Notes: a model not told the origin generated them from the letters alone. A DNA stretch of 64,000 bases from Capillibacterium thermochitinicola (GCF_013664685.1 NZ_JAAKDE010000016.1:43683-107682); one strand, 5' to 3'; shown: positions 27,434 through 36,010, numbered from the stretch's first letter. A program made the numbers and translations.

Positions 27434-29179
27434 TTGGTGATGGTAAGTGTGACCGTCGATGGTCAAAAAGTAGAGGTGCCAAAGGGTAGTACAATTTTGG
27501 AAGCCGCCCAAAAAGCCGGCATTAAGATCCCAACCCTTTGTCACCATGAAGATTTAAAGGTTAACGCCATGTGCCGGATCTGTGTGGTGGAAGTTGTGGG
27601 GGCGCGCACACTCCAAACGGCTTGTTCGCAACCGGTGACCGACGGTATGGTGATTATTACCAATTCACCCACTGTACGCCAAGCGCGCAAAATGAATTTA
27701 GAGCTTCTCTTATCCAACCACCCCCAGGATTGTTTGAATTGTGTCCGCAACCAACGTTGTGAATTACAGGCTTTAGCCGACCAATTGGGGGTCAGAGCGC
27801 AGTCCTTCCCGACCCCAAAATGGCCGGAATATCCAAAAGACGAGTCAACGCCCGCCCTCGTCCGGGATCCGGATAAATGTATTCTTTGCCGGAGATGTGT
27901 GGAAGTCTGTCATGAGGTACAAGGGGTGGGGGCGATTGGCCCCGCCAACCGGGGGATGGAGACCCAAATCCTCCCGGCGGGCGGAGAGAACTTGAACGAT
28001 GTGGCTTGCGTCCTCTGCGGCCAATGTTCGTTGGTCTGTCCCGTGGGTGCCATTTACGAACAGGATCATACGGAACGGGTCTGGGCGGCACTGGCGGATC
28101 CGGAAAAACATGTGGTGGTCCAAACGGCGCCGGCGATCCGGGTCTCCATTGGCGAAGAGTTTGGTTTGGAACCGGCCCGGGTTACCACCGGCAAACTGGT
28201 TGCTGCCTTGCGACGGTTGGGCTTTGACCGCGTCTTCGATACTGATTTTACCGCCGATTTAACAATTATCGAGGAAGGCCATGAACTGATTGAACGCTTG
28301 AACAATGGTGGCACGCTCCCGATGATTACTTCCTGTAGCCCGGGTTGGATCAAATACATCGAGCACTTTTACCCCGAGTATTTAGACCACCTTTCCACTT
28401 GCAAATCGCCGCAGCAGATGTTTGGTGCGCTTGCGAAGACCTATTACGCGGAGAAGGCCGGAATCGACCCGAAGAATATTTATGTGGTCTCCATCATGCC
28501 TTGTACCGCCAAGAAATTTGAGTGCGGTCGTCCGGAGATGTCCGCTTCCGGTTATCCCGATGTGGATGCCGTTTTAACCACCCGCGAACTTGGGAAAATG
28601 CTCCGGCAGGCCGGGATTGATTTTAACCAGTTACCCGAAGAACAATTTGACGATCCCTTCGGGATTACGACCGGTGCCGGTGTGATCTTCGGGGCCAGCG
28701 GCGGAGTAATGGAAGCCGCCCTCCGGACCGTCTACGAAGTGGTCACCAAAGAGCCATTACCGTCCGTGGACTTTACCGCCGTCCGCGGCATTGAAGGGAT
28801 CAAAGAGGCGGAGGTAGATTTAAAGGGAACGAAGGTTAAAGTAGCGGTGGCCAACGGATTGGCAAATGCCCGACAATTGATGGAGTTGATTAAAGCCGGA
28901 AAAGCGGATTACCAATTTATCGAGATCATGTGCTGTCCGGGTGGTTGTATCGGCGGTGGCGGTCAACCGATCGGCACGACCAATGCGGTCCGGAAAAAAC
29001 GGATTGAAGCGATCTACGAAGCCGATCGTGGTTTACCGTTGCGCAAATCCCACGAAAATCCGGCCGTCAAAACCCTGTACGAAGAATTCCTGGGTCAGCC
29101 CTTGGGTGAAAAGAGTCATCATTTACTTCATACCCACTATACCAAGCGGGGCAAATACCCGGTGGCAGCGGTTAAATAA
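27434..29179 (+). CDS. hndD: NAD(P)-linked [FeFe] hydrogenase catalytic subunit (HndD/HydA)
   Basis: Catalytic subunit that reduces protons or oxidises H2 at the H-cluster, probably in a bifurcating complex with ferredoxin and NAD(P). Domains in order: plant-type 2Fe-2S (PTLCHHEDLKVNAMCRICVV), His-Cys 4Fe-4S (HPQDCLNCVRNQRCELQ), two 4Fe-4S clusters (CILCRRCVEVC, CVLCGQCSLVCP), the H-cluster domain with TSCSPGWIKY, MPCTAKKFE and MCCPGGCIGGGGQP, and a small C-terminal domain ending in HTHYTKRGKYP. 581 residues, as in HndD. The first motif has S where prototypes have a second C. TTG start behind AAAGGAAGTG; an ATG two codons later is possible. Confidence 0.95.
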   Translation: MVMVSVTVDGQKVEVPKGSTILEAAQKAGIKIPTLCHHEDLKVNAMCRICVVEVVGARTLQTACSQPVTDGMVIITNSPTVRQARKMNLELLLSNHPQDCLNCVRNQRCELQALADQLGVRAQSFPTPKWPEYPKDESTPALVRDPDKCILCRRCVEVCHEVQGVGAIGPANRGMETQILPAGGENLNDVACVLCGQCSLVCPVGAIYEQDHTERVWAALADPEKHVVVQTAPAIRVSIGEEFGLEPARVTTGKLVAALRRLGFDRVFDTDFTADLTIIEEGHELIERLNNGGTLPMITSCSPGWIKYIEHFYPEYLDHLSTCKSPQQMFGALAKTYYAEKAGIDPKNIYVVSIMPCTAKKFECGRPEMSASGYPDVDAVLTTRELGKMLRQAGIDFNQLPEEQFDDPFGITTGAGVIFGASGGVMEAALRTVYEVVTKEPLPSVDFTAVRGIEGIKEAEVDLKGTKVKVAVANGLANARQLMELIKAGKADYQFIEIMCCPGGCIGGGGQPIGTTNAVRKKRIEAIYEADRGLPLRKSHENPAVKTLYEEFLGQPLGEKSHHLLHTHYTKRGKYPVAAVK

Positions 29180-29185
29180 CGCGCA

Positions 29186-29220
29186 ACCCCCGGTTAATCA
29201 GGTCATTAACCGGGGTTTTT
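29186..29220 (+). terminator. Terminator after hndD
   Basis: Long stem ACCCCCGGTTAAT / ATTAACCGGGGT with loop CAGGTC, followed by TTTTT. Confidence 0.9.
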
Positions 29221-29261
29221 ATTCTCATTTTTTTATCGAAAAAAAAGAAAAAAAAGACCTA

Positions 29262-29290
29262 TTGACTTAAATGTGGTTTTGTGTTATTAT
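29262..29290 (+). promoter_or_regulatory. Sigma-A promoter for tRNA-Val
   Basis: TTGACT, 17-base spacer, TATTAT, ending 12 bases before the tRNA. Confidence 0.8.
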
Positions 29291-29302
29291 TAATTTTGCT
29301 TT

Positions 29303-29379
29303 GGGGGGGTAGCCCAGTTGGTTAGAGCGCTACGTTGACATCGTAGAGGTCAGCGGTTCGAGCCCGCTCCTCCCCACCA
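29303..29379 (+). tRNA. tRNA-Val (GAC)
   Basis: Complete cloverleaf: acceptor GGGGGGG / CCTCCCC with one G-T pair, D arm with AGCCCAGTTGGTTAGAGC, anticodon stem CTACG / CGTAG with loop TTGACAT (anticodon GAC), T arm AGCGG-TTCGAGC-CCGCT, and an encoded CCA end. Single gene with its own promoter and terminator. Confidence 0.95.
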
Positions 29380-29392
29380 TATTTGAGAAAAA

Positions 29393-29415
29393 GGCAGGGA
29401 AGACCTGCTTTTTTT
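29393..29415 (+). terminator. Terminator after tRNA-Val
   Basis: GCAGG / CCTGC stem with GAAGA loop and seven T residues, starting 14 bases past the CCA. Confidence 0.85.
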
Positions 29416-29477
29416 GCACACAGGACCCGGTTGCCAAAATGTCCGCCGCACGCATAATTTTTACTATCGTTAAGTAC

Positions 29478-29506
29478 TTGTAAACCCGCTGGGCTTATGC
29501 TATAAT
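29478..29506 (+). promoter_or_regulatory. Strong extended -10 promoter for yqzL
   Basis: TTGTAA, 17-base spacer, consensus TATAAT preceded by TGC (extended -10). It may also read on into the T-box leader of pheST, as no terminator lies between. Confidence 0.8.
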
Positions 29507-29558
29507 GTGAGTAAATGGCGGGCAGTTTCGACCAGAATAATGGAAGGGGAGGGGTTTT

Positions 29559-29654
29559 ATGATCCTTTCCGCAGAGTTTTTCTGGAAACTATTTGAGATT
29601 ACCGGGTCGATCACAGCCTATCTGTTATATAAAGAACTGATAAACCTCAATTAA
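29559..29654 (+). CDS. yqzL: YqzL-like small protein (31 residues)
   Basis: A short frame reading MILSAEFFWKLFEITGSITA and ending YLLYKELINLN. This is the pattern of the YqzL family of small Bacillota proteins (F-W-K/N-x-F-x-x-T-G-x-x-x-x-Y-L-L-Y/F-K-E). A clear ribosome site (GGAAGGGGAGGGG) and a near-consensus promoter precede it. The function of YqzL is unknown. It was found by reading the gap between tRNA-Val and pheS; it is too short for many gene callers. Confidence 0.85.
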   Translation: MILSAEFFWKLFEITGSITAYLLYKELINLN

Positions 29655-29659
29655 ATTTA

Positions 29660-29930
29660 ATTATACGGAAAGACGAGGAAGGAAAGAGTAACCGCACGGA
29701 ACGGCACAGGGAGGAATGGTAAATTGAGAACATTCCCCGGGAAGGCGGTTATCGTTCGTTCTGGAGTTGCTAGTTGAAATTGGAGTAGGCTATGCCGGTT
29801 TCCACCGTTATCGGAAACGACCCTTGCCGGGCAGGCAAGGATCGGTAAAGTGGAGTCGGTATGACTAAGATGGGTGGTACCGCGGAAGTTAACCTTTCGT
29901 CCCAATGGCGGGCGGGAGGTTTTTATTTTA
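29660..29930 (+). promoter_or_regulatory. T-box riboswitch leader of pheST
   Basis: Structured leader with a stem I closed by AACCGC / GCGGTT, the conserved T-box GGTGGTACCGCGG (29873-29885) that pairs with the free tRNA end, and a terminator hairpin AACCTTTCGTCCC / GGGCGGGAGGTT followed by a T-rich run. Uncharged tRNA-Phe should favour the antiterminator and switch on pheS-pheT. I did not assign the specifier codon with certainty; TTC triplets occur near 29753-29760. Confidence 0.93.
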
Positions 29931-29967
29931 CTATTTTTATTGGTTCAATTGGGAAGGAGGGTTTTTT

Positions 29968-30990
29968 ATGCAAGATGAATTGAAAACCATTCAAGAACAA
30001 GCCTTGCAGGAGATTCAGGCTGCCGCTTCTTCGCCGGAACTGGCTGAGATTAGGCTGAAGTACTTTGGGAAAAAGGGTGTTGTCACCAAATATTCGCGGA
30101 CACTCGGGACCCTTTCGGCGGAAGAGCGTCCGCTGGTTGGCAAAGCCATTAATGAGCTCCGTGAAAGGCTGGAGACCGAGCTGAAAATCCGCCAAGCGGA
30201 GATGGAACGGCGCGAAGCGGAAGCCAAATTTGAACGGGAAAAGATCGACGTTGAACTCCCGGGTCGACGGCCGCGCCGGGGCCACCCCCATCCACTGCAA
30301 ATCATCATTGAAGAGATTACCATGACCTTTTTGGGGATGGGTTTTTCGGTGGCGGAAGGTCCAGAAGTGGAATTTGATTATTATAATTTTGAAGCCCTGA
30401 ACATACCGCCGGAGCACCCGGCACGGGAGATGCATGATTCGCTTTACATCACCGATAATATCCTTTTACGCACCCACACTTCTCCTGTGCAAATTCGGGC
30501 GATGGAGAAGCTCTATCCCGAGCCCGTGCGGATTATTGTCCCCGGCCGGGTTTACCGCCGCGACGCTCTGGATGCGACGCATTCACCGCTTTTTCACCAG
30601 ATTGAAGGGCTGCTGGTGGATAAGGGAATAACCTTTGGCGATCTGAAAGGGGTCTTAACCGTTTTTGTCAAAAAATTCTTTGGTGAAGACCGGCAGGTCC
30701 GGTTACGACCAAGCTTCTTTCCCTTCACCGAACCCAGTGCGGAAGTGGATGTCTCCTGTGTCTGCCAGGGTAAGGGGTGTCGCATTTGTAAGAATACCGG
30801 CTGGATTGAGATTTTAGGCTCCGGTTCGGTTCACCCCAAAGTGCTGGCGATGGCCAAATATGATCCGGAAGTCTATTCGGGTTTTGCCTTTGGCATGGGA
30901 GTTGAACGCATCGCCATGCTACGGTACGGGATTACGGACATCCGCCATTTTTATGAGAATGACTTTCGTTTTCTCAGTCAATTTTGCTAA
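29968..30990 (+). CDS. pheS: Phenylalanyl-tRNA synthetase alpha subunit
   Basis: Catalytic alpha chain of the (alpha-beta)2 class II enzyme. 340 residues: N-terminal coiled coil (about 1-90), [12 protein letters not shown] and the motif 2 region [24 protein letters not shown], with the acceptor-binding [15 protein letters not shown] and motif 3 [21 protein letters not shown] behind GGAAGGAGGG; an upstream in-frame stretch lies inside the T-box terminator and is rejected. Regulated by the T-box. Confidence 0.97.
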   Translation: MQDELKTIQEQALQEIQAAASSPELAEIRLKYFGKKGVVTKYSRTLGTLSAEERPLVGKAINELRERLETELKIRQAEMERREAEAKFEREKIDVELPGRRPRRGHPHPLQIIIEEITMTFLGMGFSVAEGPEVEFDYYNFEALNIPPEHPAREMHDSLYITDNILLRTHTSPVQIRAMEKLYPEPVRIIVPGRVYRRDALDATHSPLFHQIEGLLVDKGITFGDLKGVLTVFVKKFFGEDRQVRLRPSFFPFTEPSAEVDVSCVCQGKGCRICKNTGWIEILGSGSVHPKVLAMAKYDPEVYSGFAFGMGVERIAMLRYGITDIRHFYENDFRFLSQFC

Positions 30991-31004
30991 GGGGGGAATA
31001 AGGA

Positions 31005-33419
31005 TTGCGTGTTTCATATAGATGGTTACAAGAATATGTTCCGGTGGAGCAAAGCCCAGAGGAATTGGCCGAGCTTTTAACCATGGCCGGGCTAGAAGTC
31101 GATGAGGTAATCAATCTGGGCGCTGCCTACCGCAGCCTCAAAATTGGTCAGGTTACCAGCCTCCAGCCCCACCCCCGCGCCGGGCAGCTCTTGGTCTGCG
31201 GAATCCGTTTGCCCGGTGGCGAAGTGACCGTCGTCACCGCCGCCACCAACCTGAAAGTGGGGGATAAGGTGCCGGTTGCCCTGCCCGGCTCAATCCTCCC
31301 CGACGGGAAAGCAATTCAGCCGGTCGAATTTCAGGGTGTTGTCTCCCAAGGGATGCTCTGCTCCGAAGAAGAGCTGGGTCTGGCGCGAAAGTCTGAAGAA
31401 ATCATGGTCTTACCCCGCGACACCGACTTAAATACTGATTTACCGGCTGTTTTAGGATTGGACGACCATGTTTTGGTCTTGGAGTTAACCCCAAACCGGG
31501 CTGATTGTTACGGCATGCTGAATTTCGCGCGGGAAGTGGCGGCCCTGACGGGGTCACAGGTAAAAATGCCCCAATTTTCCGTCCAAGATGAACTGGAACA
31601 ATCCATCCATGATTTGGTCACCGTTGAAGTGTTGAATCCCGAACTGGCTCCCCGCTATGCAGGACGGGTCTTCCTCAATGTCAAAGTCGGGGAATCGCCC
31701 TTATGGTTAAAGACTCGTCTTCTGGCGGCCGGGATGCGTCCCATCAACAACCTGGTGGATCTGACCAACTATGTAATGTTGGAGTTTAACCAACCGCTCC
31801 ATGCCTTTGACCTTAACCGGATGAAGGACCGGAAGATTGTGGTCCGCGCGGCACGAGAGAATGAGCTGATTCAAACCCTGGACGGCGAAGAAAGAAAACT
31901 AAGAGCCGGCCAACTGGTGATTGCCGATGCTGAGCGGCCGCAGTGTATCGCCGGTGTAATGGGGGCGTTTGACAGCGAGGTAACCGTGGCGACCAACAGC
32001 ATCTTTTTGGAGTCCGCCTATTTCTTGCCGGTCAGTATCCGTCGAACCGCCCAGGAGCTTGCGATCCGTTCCGAAGCCGCCATCCGTTTCGGAAAGGGCC
32101 TGGATCCGGAGAGCGTAACTCTGGCTTTGGACCGCGTTGCCTTCCTAGTCCAACAACTAAAGATTGCCCAGGTGGCGAAGGGAACTATTGACTTGAATTT
32201 CCGCCCCCCGGCGGCACGGAAAATTTGGTTCCGTCCGGAGCGGATCAATGCCTTACTCGGAACCCGGCTGGAAAAAGAGGAGATCATGGCCATCTTCCAG
32301 CGGTTGAATTTCCAAACGGAGGAAGACAAGGCTGCCGGGAAAACCTATCTGGTACCGCCCTCTTACCGGTTGGATATTGAGAACGAAGCGGATCTGGCGG
32401 AAGAAGTTGCCCGGATCTACGGTTACAACAATATTCCGGCGACCTATCCCGCGGCCCAGATCGTTGGGCGGCTCACGCCGGAACAAGAGTTTTCCGCCAA
32501 AGTCAGGAACCTTCTTTTAGGGCTCGGGTTAACCGAGATCATTACCTATAGTTTTCTCGGGGAGAAAATGTTCGACCGCTTGAACATCCCGGAAGGGCAT
32601 CAATTGCGCCAAACAGTTAAGATGATGATCCCCTTGAGTGAAGAAGGTTCCATGCTGCGCACCACTTTACTCCCGGGAGTCTTGGAGAGTTTAAGCTACA
32701 ACGCCAACCGTAACCACCACGATCTCCAGGTCTTTGAGATCGCCCACGTCTATCACCCCAAGGAGAAGGCGGAAGAATTACCCGACGAACCCTTGCATTT
32801 GGCCGGTGGGCTCAGTGGACGGATTAACGAACCGGGGTGGAACCAAAACGACCGGGAAGTCGATTTTTACGACGGGAAAGGTTTGCTCGAAACGCTTTTT
32901 GACCATTTACGGGTTGAAGGCGTCCGCTTTCGCCGGGGCGAACACCCGGCAATGCATCCGGGCCGCACGGCAGTGGTTGAAGTCGCCGGCCACCCAGTTG
33001 GCTTTGTCGGCGAGATTCATCCCGCGGTGAAAAAGGAGTTCGACCTGACGACTCCGGTTATCCTCTTTGAGCTCAATTTGGATTTGCTCTGGTCCGCGGT
33101 GGATAAAGAGATCATCCGCGTGGCACCCCTTCCGAAGTTCCCGCCGGTCTTGCGGGATCTCGCTTTGGTCCTGCCGGAAAAGTTCAGCGCGCAAGCAGTT
33201 ACCGACCTCTTCCGGGAGATCGGCGGGGACAAGTTGGAAGCGGTGAACCTCTTTGATGTCTACCAAGGCGATAAAATCCCGGCCGGCTGCCGGAGTATGG
33301 CCTTTTCCTTGACTTTCCGGACGCCCGACCGCACTTTACAGGATGACGAGGTCAATACGATTATGGAAGCGATCATCGCGGCGGCGGCTGAACGTTTTGG
33401 GGCCCAGCTACGAAGTTAA
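31005..33419 (+). CDS. pheT: Phenylalanyl-tRNA synthetase beta subunit
   Basis: Beta chain (804 residues) with an N-terminal tRNA-binding OB fold (IGQVTSLQPHPRAGQLLVC and QGVVSQGMLCSEEELGL), the B3/B4 editing domain (VLELTPNRADCYGMLNFAREVAALTG), B5 (YPAAQIVGRL region), and the C-terminal ferredoxin-like anticodon-binding domain ending in FRTPDRTLQDDEVNTIM. TTG start behind GGGGGGAATAAGG, 14 bases after pheS. Confidence 0.96.
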   Translation: MRVSYRWLQEYVPVEQSPEELAELLTMAGLEVDEVINLGAAYRSLKIGQVTSLQPHPRAGQLLVCGIRLPGGEVTVVTAATNLKVGDKVPVALPGSILPDGKAIQPVEFQGVVSQGMLCSEEELGLARKSEEIMVLPRDTDLNTDLPAVLGLDDHVLVLELTPNRADCYGMLNFAREVAALTGSQVKMPQFSVQDELEQSIHDLVTVEVLNPELAPRYAGRVFLNVKVGESPLWLKTRLLAAGMRPINNLVDLTNYVMLEFNQPLHAFDLNRMKDRKIVVRAARENELIQTLDGEERKLRAGQLVIADAERPQCIAGVMGAFDSEVTVATNSIFLESAYFLPVSIRRTAQELAIRSEAAIRFGKGLDPESVTLALDRVAFLVQQLKIAQVAKGTIDLNFRPPAARKIWFRPERINALLGTRLEKEEIMAIFQRLNFQTEEDKAAGKTYLVPPSYRLDIENEADLAEEVARIYGYNNIPATYPAAQIVGRLTPEQEFSAKVRNLLLGLGLTEIITYSFLGEKMFDRLNIPEGHQLRQTVKMMIPLSEEGSMLRTTLLPGVLESLSYNANRNHHDLQVFEIAHVYHPKEKAEELPDEPLHLAGGLSGRINEPGWNQNDREVDFYDGKGLLETLFDHLRVEGVRFRRGEHPAMHPGRTAVVEVAGHPVGFVGEIHPAVKKEFDLTTPVILFELNLDLLWSAVDKEIIRVAPLPKFPPVLRDLALVLPEKFSAQAVTDLFREIGGDKLEAVNLFDVYQGDKIPAGCRSMAFSLTFRTPDRTLQDDEVNTIMEAIIAAAAERFGAQLRS

Positions 33420-33438
33420 GAATGGAGGTATTTTGGTT

Positions 33439-33469
33439 ACACCCCCTGGGTAAAACAGGGGGTGTTTTT
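33439..33469 (+). terminator. Terminator after pheT
   Basis: ACACCCCCTG / CAGGGGGTGT stem with GGTAAAA loop and a five-T tail. Confidence 0.9.
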
Positions 33470-33586
33470 GTTCTGTCATTTTAGGTAAAAACATGGAAAT
33501 TAAGTAATTTTCCGGTTGTTCTCGGGATAAATAATTGATGGACAATGTCCGATATTGGGAATGAGAACAAGGAGGGGGGCGTTGGT

Positions 33587-34234
33587 TTGGTCCTGAAGAA
33601 TCTGGCGACTTCATGGGCACAAGCGCTTGCCCGGAAGACCGGGGAAACCGACCAATACAAAATTGCGTTGGCCCGTTACATGCTGGAAAGTCTCCTTTCG
33701 ACCTTCCTTTCGCTCCTTTGCATTTTACTGTTTGGACTGATCTTTGGCGTTTTAAAAACAGCACTTCTCCTGACATTGGTCATGTCGGCCTTGAAGGCGG
33801 TGATGGGCGGATTACACTTGAAAACGCCACTCCGCTGCGCGCTGGTCGGGGCGGTCATGACCATCATCCTTAGTTATCTAGCCCTTTCCTTCCCTTATCT
33901 CCAGATGCCAAAAGCGGTACAATGGGGGATCTTTGGCTTGCTGGTTTATATTGTCTGGAAAAAAGCACCCCGGGAGGCAAAGGGAAAACCCCTGACCGCC
34001 CCGCAAAAGAGGGGATTGGCCCGTAATTCGCGGGTCCTGATCCTGCTGGTTGCGTTTATTTGTTGGTGCTGGCCGGAGGGGGCTGTCACCAATGAGCTTT
34101 TCTATGGAACGGCTTTTCAAGTTCTAAACCTGACCGTTCCGATGGCAAAGGTAATTGATGGGCTTGACCGTCTCTTTGACCATGGTGTAAATAAGTTTCA
34201 TAGTTTTACCGAATTTATAGGGAAAGGAGGATAG
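33587..34234 (+). CDS. agrB: AgrB-family peptide-processing membrane endopeptidase
   Basis: Membrane cysteine protease that cuts an AgrD precursor and closes the thiolactone ring of a signal peptide. The family motif is KAVMGGLHLKTPLRC, with catalytic H and C eight residues apart (residues about 70-80). Hydrophobic helices flank it (LLSTFLSLLCILLFGLIFGV, LVGAVMTIILSYLALSF, VQWGIFGLLVYIVW, VLILLVAFICWC). 215 residues from the TTG start placed 7 bases after AAGGAGGGGGG. The agrD-like gene follows after 4 bases and an AgrC-like receptor comes next. No AgrA-like regulator is adjacent. Confidence 0.88.
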   Translation: MVLKNLATSWAQALARKTGETDQYKIALARYMLESLLSTFLSLLCILLFGLIFGVLKTALLLTLVMSALKAVMGGLHLKTPLRCALVGAVMTIILSYLALSFPYLQMPKAVQWGIFGLLVYIVWKKAPREAKGKPLTAPQKRGLARNSRVLILLVAFICWCWPEGAVTNELFYGTAFQVLNLTVPMAKVIDGLDRLFDHGVNKFHSFTEFIGKGG

Positions 34235-34238
34235 GAGA

Positions 34239-34352
34239 ATGAGAAAATGGATCTTGTCGGTCGTCCTGTCGGTTTTGGCGGTGCTGGCTACATGCACGAT
34301 GAGCATGGCGTGTCTTTTACTTTTCTATCAACCAGAGATTCCTCAAAAGTGA
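34239..34352 (+). CDS. agrD: AgrD-like cyclic lactone autoinducer peptide precursor (37 residues)
   Basis: Short frame directly after agrB with a strong AAAGGAGGATAGGAG site. It has a basic start (MRKW), a hydrophobic helix (ILSVVLSVLAVLAT), and the C-terminal signature MACLLLFYQPEIPQK. The cysteine at residue 25 followed by an aromatic residue and then an acidic Q-P-E-x-P recognition tail is the pattern of clostridial AgrD-type precursors. By analogy the mature signal would be a ring of C-L-L-L-F; this is inference. Too short for most gene callers. Confidence 0.82.
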   Translation: MRKWILSVVLSVLAVLATCTMSMACLLLFYQPEIPQK

Positions 34353-34450
34353 CCTAAAGTGATATTCTACGTTGCAAAAAGCCGCAAAATGTTTTGCTAA
34401 TTGTCCAAACAAGGTATTTTTAACGACGTAGTAGAAATATTACAAGTACC

Positions 34451-34498
34451 ACGGGAGGACGTATATTTATGTGCATAGACATATATACGTGCTCCCGT
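34451..34498 (+). repeat. Long imperfect inverted repeat between agrD and the receptor gene
   Basis: Arms ACGGGAGGACGTATAT and ATATACGTGCTCCCGT (15 of 16 positions complementary) around a 16-base AT-rich loop. No T run follows, so it is not a standard terminator. It could be an operator for a dimeric regulator or an RNA structure between agrD and the receptor gene. Confidence 0.6.
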
Positions 34499-34542
34499 TA
34501 TTAATTATCAATATGCATGCGGACAAAAGGCAGGTGTAATAA

Positions 34543-35865
34543 TTGTCAAAGGAGATGTATTACCAAATTATTCTGGAGAAACAATATTTAACATTATTTT
34601 TGACAGTCTGCGTTTTTTTAGTAAACTGGACAATAAATCTTAAATTCGGGTTATTTATCCTTAAATTTCACAAAAAAAATATAAATCTTGTTTTTCCTTG
34701 GGCTATTGCGGGTACGATCTATAGCTTGTTTGGCAGGTTAATCATTCCTGATTTCATGTTTTTTTTTACCACATTACTTTTATCGTTCTTTATATTAAAG
34801 AGAATAACTGGCACTAAAATAATAAAAGCCCTCTATGCAGCAATATTATCTCTGTTAACAGTTGTCTTTAGTTTTTTATTGTTCGGGCAACCTTTACTGA
34901 TCAGTGATAAATTTAGGAAACTTATGTTGGAGCCAACCGGAATTATCATTGGGAGCTTGATCGAGGTTATGCTGCCTTTTTTTATTATGCTCTTTTCCCG
35001 GACAAGTATCTCATCGAAATTAAGGAGATTAAAAACGTATTGTTTGGATCTAACCATAAATTTATATATTTACCTATTACTTGTCGTGTATGTTTTGTGC
35101 ATGATAATTTTGTATTTACTTTCTCAGTCTTCTTATAATATTCTAAGAGAATTACTGATAACCGAAGCAATACTGGTGGGTTTTACACTTTTTATCATTT
35201 TTCGGATCAGATTGGAAATCAAAAAACAGCAGAAAAAAAGCGAAGAAGACCACAGCACCTATTTGCTGAAAACGATCCTTTCCAAACAACGCGAATACCG
35301 CAACTTTTTTCAGGTGATTAGAGCCCTGGCGGAGAGGGGAAAAACCAGGGAGATCGTCGACTATATCGACGATATTCACGCGGAGATGTCCTTGGTGGAG
35401 ACTTTTAGTGAAGAAAACCTGATTTTCACCTCATTGTTGGTGGCGGAGCAGATTAAAGCCAGAGAAAAGGGGATAATCATTACCAACAACACAAAGACAA
35501 CCTTAAGCGAGCTGAAGGATCCGGTTAAAGTTTACGATCTCTTCAAGGACCTACTCCAGTGTGTTGTGGCCTACGAAGAAAGGAGTAACCGCGACCAGCA
35601 TTATCTCAACATCGAAGTTGACGAGGACAGGCAGTATTATTCCTTCATGATTTTGAGAGAATTGGAGGTCAAGCCGGAAAATCTGGAGCCGAGGGCGGAG
35701 GGCGGCCCGTTGGAGGATGACCAAACACTGCAGCAGATTAAAAAGCGCATTAAGCAGCTTCATGGGAAGTTTTCCTTTCTGTACAAGGGCGATGAATTGG
35801 TCGGTTGCCTGTTTAAAGTAGGTAAGGCCCGGCGCAAAAAGTTTTTCTTGTCTCTTGGGTTATGA
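34543..35865 (+). CDS. AgrC-like membrane receptor with degenerate histidine kinase domain
   Basis: A 440-residue protein with six or seven N-terminal membrane helices (residues about 15-222), as in AgrC peptide receptors, then a cytoplasmic part. The dimerisation region LSKQREYRNFFQVIRALAER aligns by eye with the AgrC/Spo0B pattern RHDYKNHLQVI...L, but the phospho-acceptor histidine reads R or E and the following NH reads NF. No N, G1 or G2 box of a GHKL ATPase is visible, although the length would allow one. It is therefore probably kinase-dead. The membrane half is strongly AT-rich and the cytoplasmic half is not (hand counts of sample lines 23-28 percent GC against 40-50 percent). TTG start; weak AGGTG site. 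Confidence 0.72.
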   Translation: MSKEMYYQIILEKQYLTLFLTVCVFLVNWTINLKFGLFILKFHKKNINLVFPWAIAGTIYSLFGRLIIPDFMFFFTTLLLSFFILKRITGTKIIKALYAAILSLLTVVFSFLLFGQPLLISDKFRKLMLEPTGIIIGSLIEVMLPFFIMLFSRTSISSKLRRLKTYCLDLTINLYIYLLLVVYVLCMIILYLLSQSSYNILRELLITEAILVGFTLFIIFRIRLEIKKQQKKSEEDHSTYLLKTILSKQREYRNFFQVIRALAERGKTREIVDYIDDIHAEMSLVETFSEENLIFTSLLVAEQIKAREKGIIITNNTKTTLSELKDPVKVYDLFKDLLQCVVAYEERSNRDQHYLNIEVDEDRQYYSFMILRELEVKPENLEPRAEGGPLEDDQTLQQIKKRIKQLHGKFSFLYKGDELVGCLFKVGKARRKKFFLSLGL

Positions 35866-35934
35866 GGCAACCTTCCAGGAAAGGAGGCGTCTTTCTTACT
35901 GTATACAGCACACCGTTTTTCCTTTGTCACCAGT

Positions 35935-35966
35935 CTCCTTTGGAAAAGAAGGAGTTTTCTTTTTTA
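35935..35966 (+). terminator. Terminator after the AgrC-like gene
   Basis: CTCCTT / AAGGAG stem with an 8-base loop and TTTTCTTTTTTATT; closes the agr island before zapA. Confidence 0.65.
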
Positions 35967-36010
35967 TTGTCAAATTATACTTAGAAACACGATGCTTGGG
36001 TGGTGTTGTG

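Noticed and set aside
34451..34498. Terminator between agrD and the receptor gene
   Set aside because: The stem is long, but no T run follows it, so it is listed as a repeat instead.
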